From NCBI GenBank assembly GCA_002345575.1, contig DDVX01000006.1:248001-312000 (forward strand): a stretch of DNA of 64,000 bases, in the 5' to 3' direction. Every line of letters begins with the position of its first letter. Within the stretch, counting starts at the first letter, position 1. The translations under genes and the position numbers were made by a program. The DNA is from Stutzerimonas stutzeri (GTDB lineage: Bacteria > Pseudomonadota > Gammaproteobacteria > Pseudomonadales > Pseudomonadaceae). Of this stretch, positions 62,922 through 64,000 are shown piece by piece. The notes under the pieces are model-generated. The model ran no database searches. It was not told the origin of the DNA and saw only the letters and a program-made list of their open reading frames with translations.

Positions 62922-63482
62922 ATGCAAAGAAGTGATGACTGGAAAGCCCAGGTCGGCCAGTTCAGCGACCGCGAAATTGCGAGGAGGTTTGGGGTGGGTG
63001 CGACTACCGTCCGCCGGTATCGCAAGGCCAACGACATCCCTGAGTTCCGCTACCAACTAGAACTCACACAGCCACTAATTGATCGGCTGGCAGAACAGAC
63101 GGACTACAGCCTATCCAAAGAGCTCGATATTCCCGCAAAAAAAATTAAAGAAGCTCGAACCGAGCTTGGTATTCCTGAGCCAAAACCCCTCCGGCCTAGG
63201 TTTCAACCGCTTGAGGAAATTTGGAACGAGCAAACGATAGCGCTTCTTGGCACTATGCCCGACTACGAGTTAGCCGATAGGCTAAAAGTTAGTAACTACC
63301 CGATCAAATCCAAACGGAAAGAGTTGGGAATAAAAGCGTTTGAAAAACCATATCCAAAAATCACTGCTAAAATTGCAGCCGAGTTTGGTTTGACCTCTGA
63401 CCGTATTTTAGCCGAGCGCCTAGGCGTTTCCCCCAGCTATATCCGTAGAGCGAGACTTAGATGGCTGGCGAAAGACGAATGA
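62922..63482 (+). CDS. Protein of four tandem helix-turn-helix-like repeats
   Basis: A 186-aa protein. The ATG at 62922 is chosen because GGAGGAAG (62909-62916) lies just before it; an earlier in-frame ATG at 62907 would overlap that site. The sequence splits into four units of about 40-50 residues sharing one pattern: FSDREIARRFGVGATTVRRY, then YSLSKELDIPAKKIKEARTE, then PDYELADRLKVSNYPIKSKR, then SDRILAERLGVSPSYIRRAR. Units 1-3 end in a -GIP or -GI-like segment. Each looks like a Hin/resolvase-type HTH. No catalytic domain is present, so it is probably a DNA-binding architectural or regulatory protein. It diverges from the recombinase pair and might be the third element of the set. Confidence 0.75.
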   Translation: MQRSDDWKAQVGQFSDREIARRFGVGATTVRRYRKANDIPEFRYQLELTQPLIDRLAEQTDYSLSKELDIPAKKIKEARTELGIPEPKPLRPRFQPLEEIWNEQTIALLGTMPDYELADRLKVSNYPIKSKRKELGIKAFEKPYPKITAKIAAEFGLTSDRILAERLGVSPSYIRRARLRWLAKDE

Positions 63483-63519
63483 CCTGCCGTATAATTTTCA
63501 TTAACTAGCTAACCCCAAA

Positions 63520-63546
63520 GCGCCGTATGCTTTGCATAGCGGCGCG
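63520..63546. repeat. GCGCCGTATG hairpin
   Basis: GCGCCGTATG-CTTTG-CATAGCGGCGC is an imperfect 10/11-bp inverted repeat with a 5-base loop. It begins about 38 bp after the stop of the HTH-repeat gene and could be its terminator, though no T run follows. Confidence 0.4.
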
Positions 63547-63648
63547 ACTATCAGGTGTTATCCAGCCCGCTTCGGGAGCACCTAATTTAAAAAATAGCGC
63601 TCTGGCTTATGCAGGTACAGTGTATCCATTAATGTCGAGGCAGTTTTA

Positions 63649-63870
63649 ATGAAGATCAAGCCGATTCGTACTGATGGCGACCTAGCTACCGCTTTGGCGC
63701 TTATGGAGCAACTGTGGGGTGCCCCGATCGGTACGCCAGAGGGTGATGCGCTAGAAGCGCTCGCAGCGTTGATCGAAAAATATGAAGACGAACACTATCC
63801 GATCCCCGCTTCTGATCCCGTCGAGGCCATCAGATTCCGAATGGAACAGCATGGGCTCGGAGTGATCTAG
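63649..63870 (+). CDS. Truncated HigA-like antitoxin
   Basis: A 73-aa protein, MKIKPIRTDGDLATALALME, with the typical LWGAPIGTPEGDALEAL, YEDEHYPIPASDPVEAI and RFRMEQHGL of the HigA (COG5499) N-terminal region. Full HigA proteins continue at this point into a DNA-binding XRE domain of about 50 residues. Here a stop follows GLGVI. No higB toxin frame is found upstream within 160 bp or in the 130 bp to the window edge. It is an orphan, probably broken, antitoxin. The start follows GAGG about 10 bases upstream. Confidence 0.7.
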   Translation: MKIKPIRTDGDLATALALMEQLWGAPIGTPEGDALEALAALIEKYEDEHYPIPASDPVEAIRFRMEQHGLGVI

Positions 63871-64000
63871 CGCTCCCTGGGTATTCGCTCCAACCGACGC
63901 CATCCAGCCGCGCGCGAATCCCGCAATCGACAAGATGCTAGAAGCCTAGTGTTCGTAAGCCTCGCGATGGAGTAACAGGCTGATCACGACGTCCGTGATG

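Noticed and set aside
63500..63648. Integron attC site suggested by the hairpin and the following small antitoxin gene
   Set aside because: The flanking bases do not give the paired RYYYAAC and GTTRRRY ends, and no second such site is present.

Overview
The window reads as a chromosome segment of a high-GC gammaproteobacterium of the genus Pseudomonas. Supporting this are the spuC-spuB-spuA/spuI polyamine block next to aguB-aguA, the pyrE-crc pair (Crc is a Pseudomonas regulator), the rph-yicC-gmk-rpoZ-spoT-ridA run, kauB beside a class III aminotransferase and rpmG-rpmB, and a Pseudomonas REP element. The species cannot be fixed from the sequence alone. Gene order is P. aeruginosa-like within blocks, but the blocks are rearranged. 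Family assignments come from reading the proteins, not from database searches.

Layout. (1) 1-6506: polyamine and agmatine catabolism: gamma-glutamylation (SpuB, SpuI), hydrolysis of the glutamyl product (SpuA), transamination (SpuC), and agmatine to putrescine (AguA, AguB). (2) 6698-15737: a signalling block with a PAS-GGDEF cyclase, two homologous histidine kinase plus single-domain receiver modules, and an Hpt-REC-REC-GGDEF protein. (3) 15881-25533: a DUF3360 membrane protein, then housekeeping genes (pyrE, crc, rph, yicC, gmk, rpoZ, spoT, ridA). (4) 25545-30981: envelope genes (OmpA-like lipoprotein, FecR-like protein, a divergent FtsH paralogue, two TPM-domain proteins, LemA). (5) 31069-43206: metabolism (CoA transferase and GcdH, KauB, an aminotransferase, GabD), ribosomal proteins L33 and L28, a TetR/hydrolase pair, a REC-HDOD protein, a cytochrome c' remnant and a cytochrome b561.

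(6) From about 43.4 kb to the right edge the window is accessory DNA. It starts at a tRNA-Arg(CCG) gene preceded by a 42-nt 5' fragment of the same tRNA. Next come two very large overlapping genes, on the minus strand, that match the two-gene Druantia type III antiphage system (DruH, then DruE, a 2112-aa DEAH/DUF1998 helicase). After them lie a CARF-like regulator fragment, a tyrosine integrase with an excisionase-like gene and a Cro-like regulator sharing an operator-rich region, and an overlapping pair of giant tyrosine recombinases (1037 and 837 aa). Beyond the pair are a 0.96-kb region with four copies of one palindrome, a protein made of four helix-turn-helix-like repeats, and a truncated HigA-like antitoxin. 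The recombinase pair resembles the Gamma-Mobile-Trio elements that carry defence cargo, so this is probably a mobile defence island whose far end lies outside the window.
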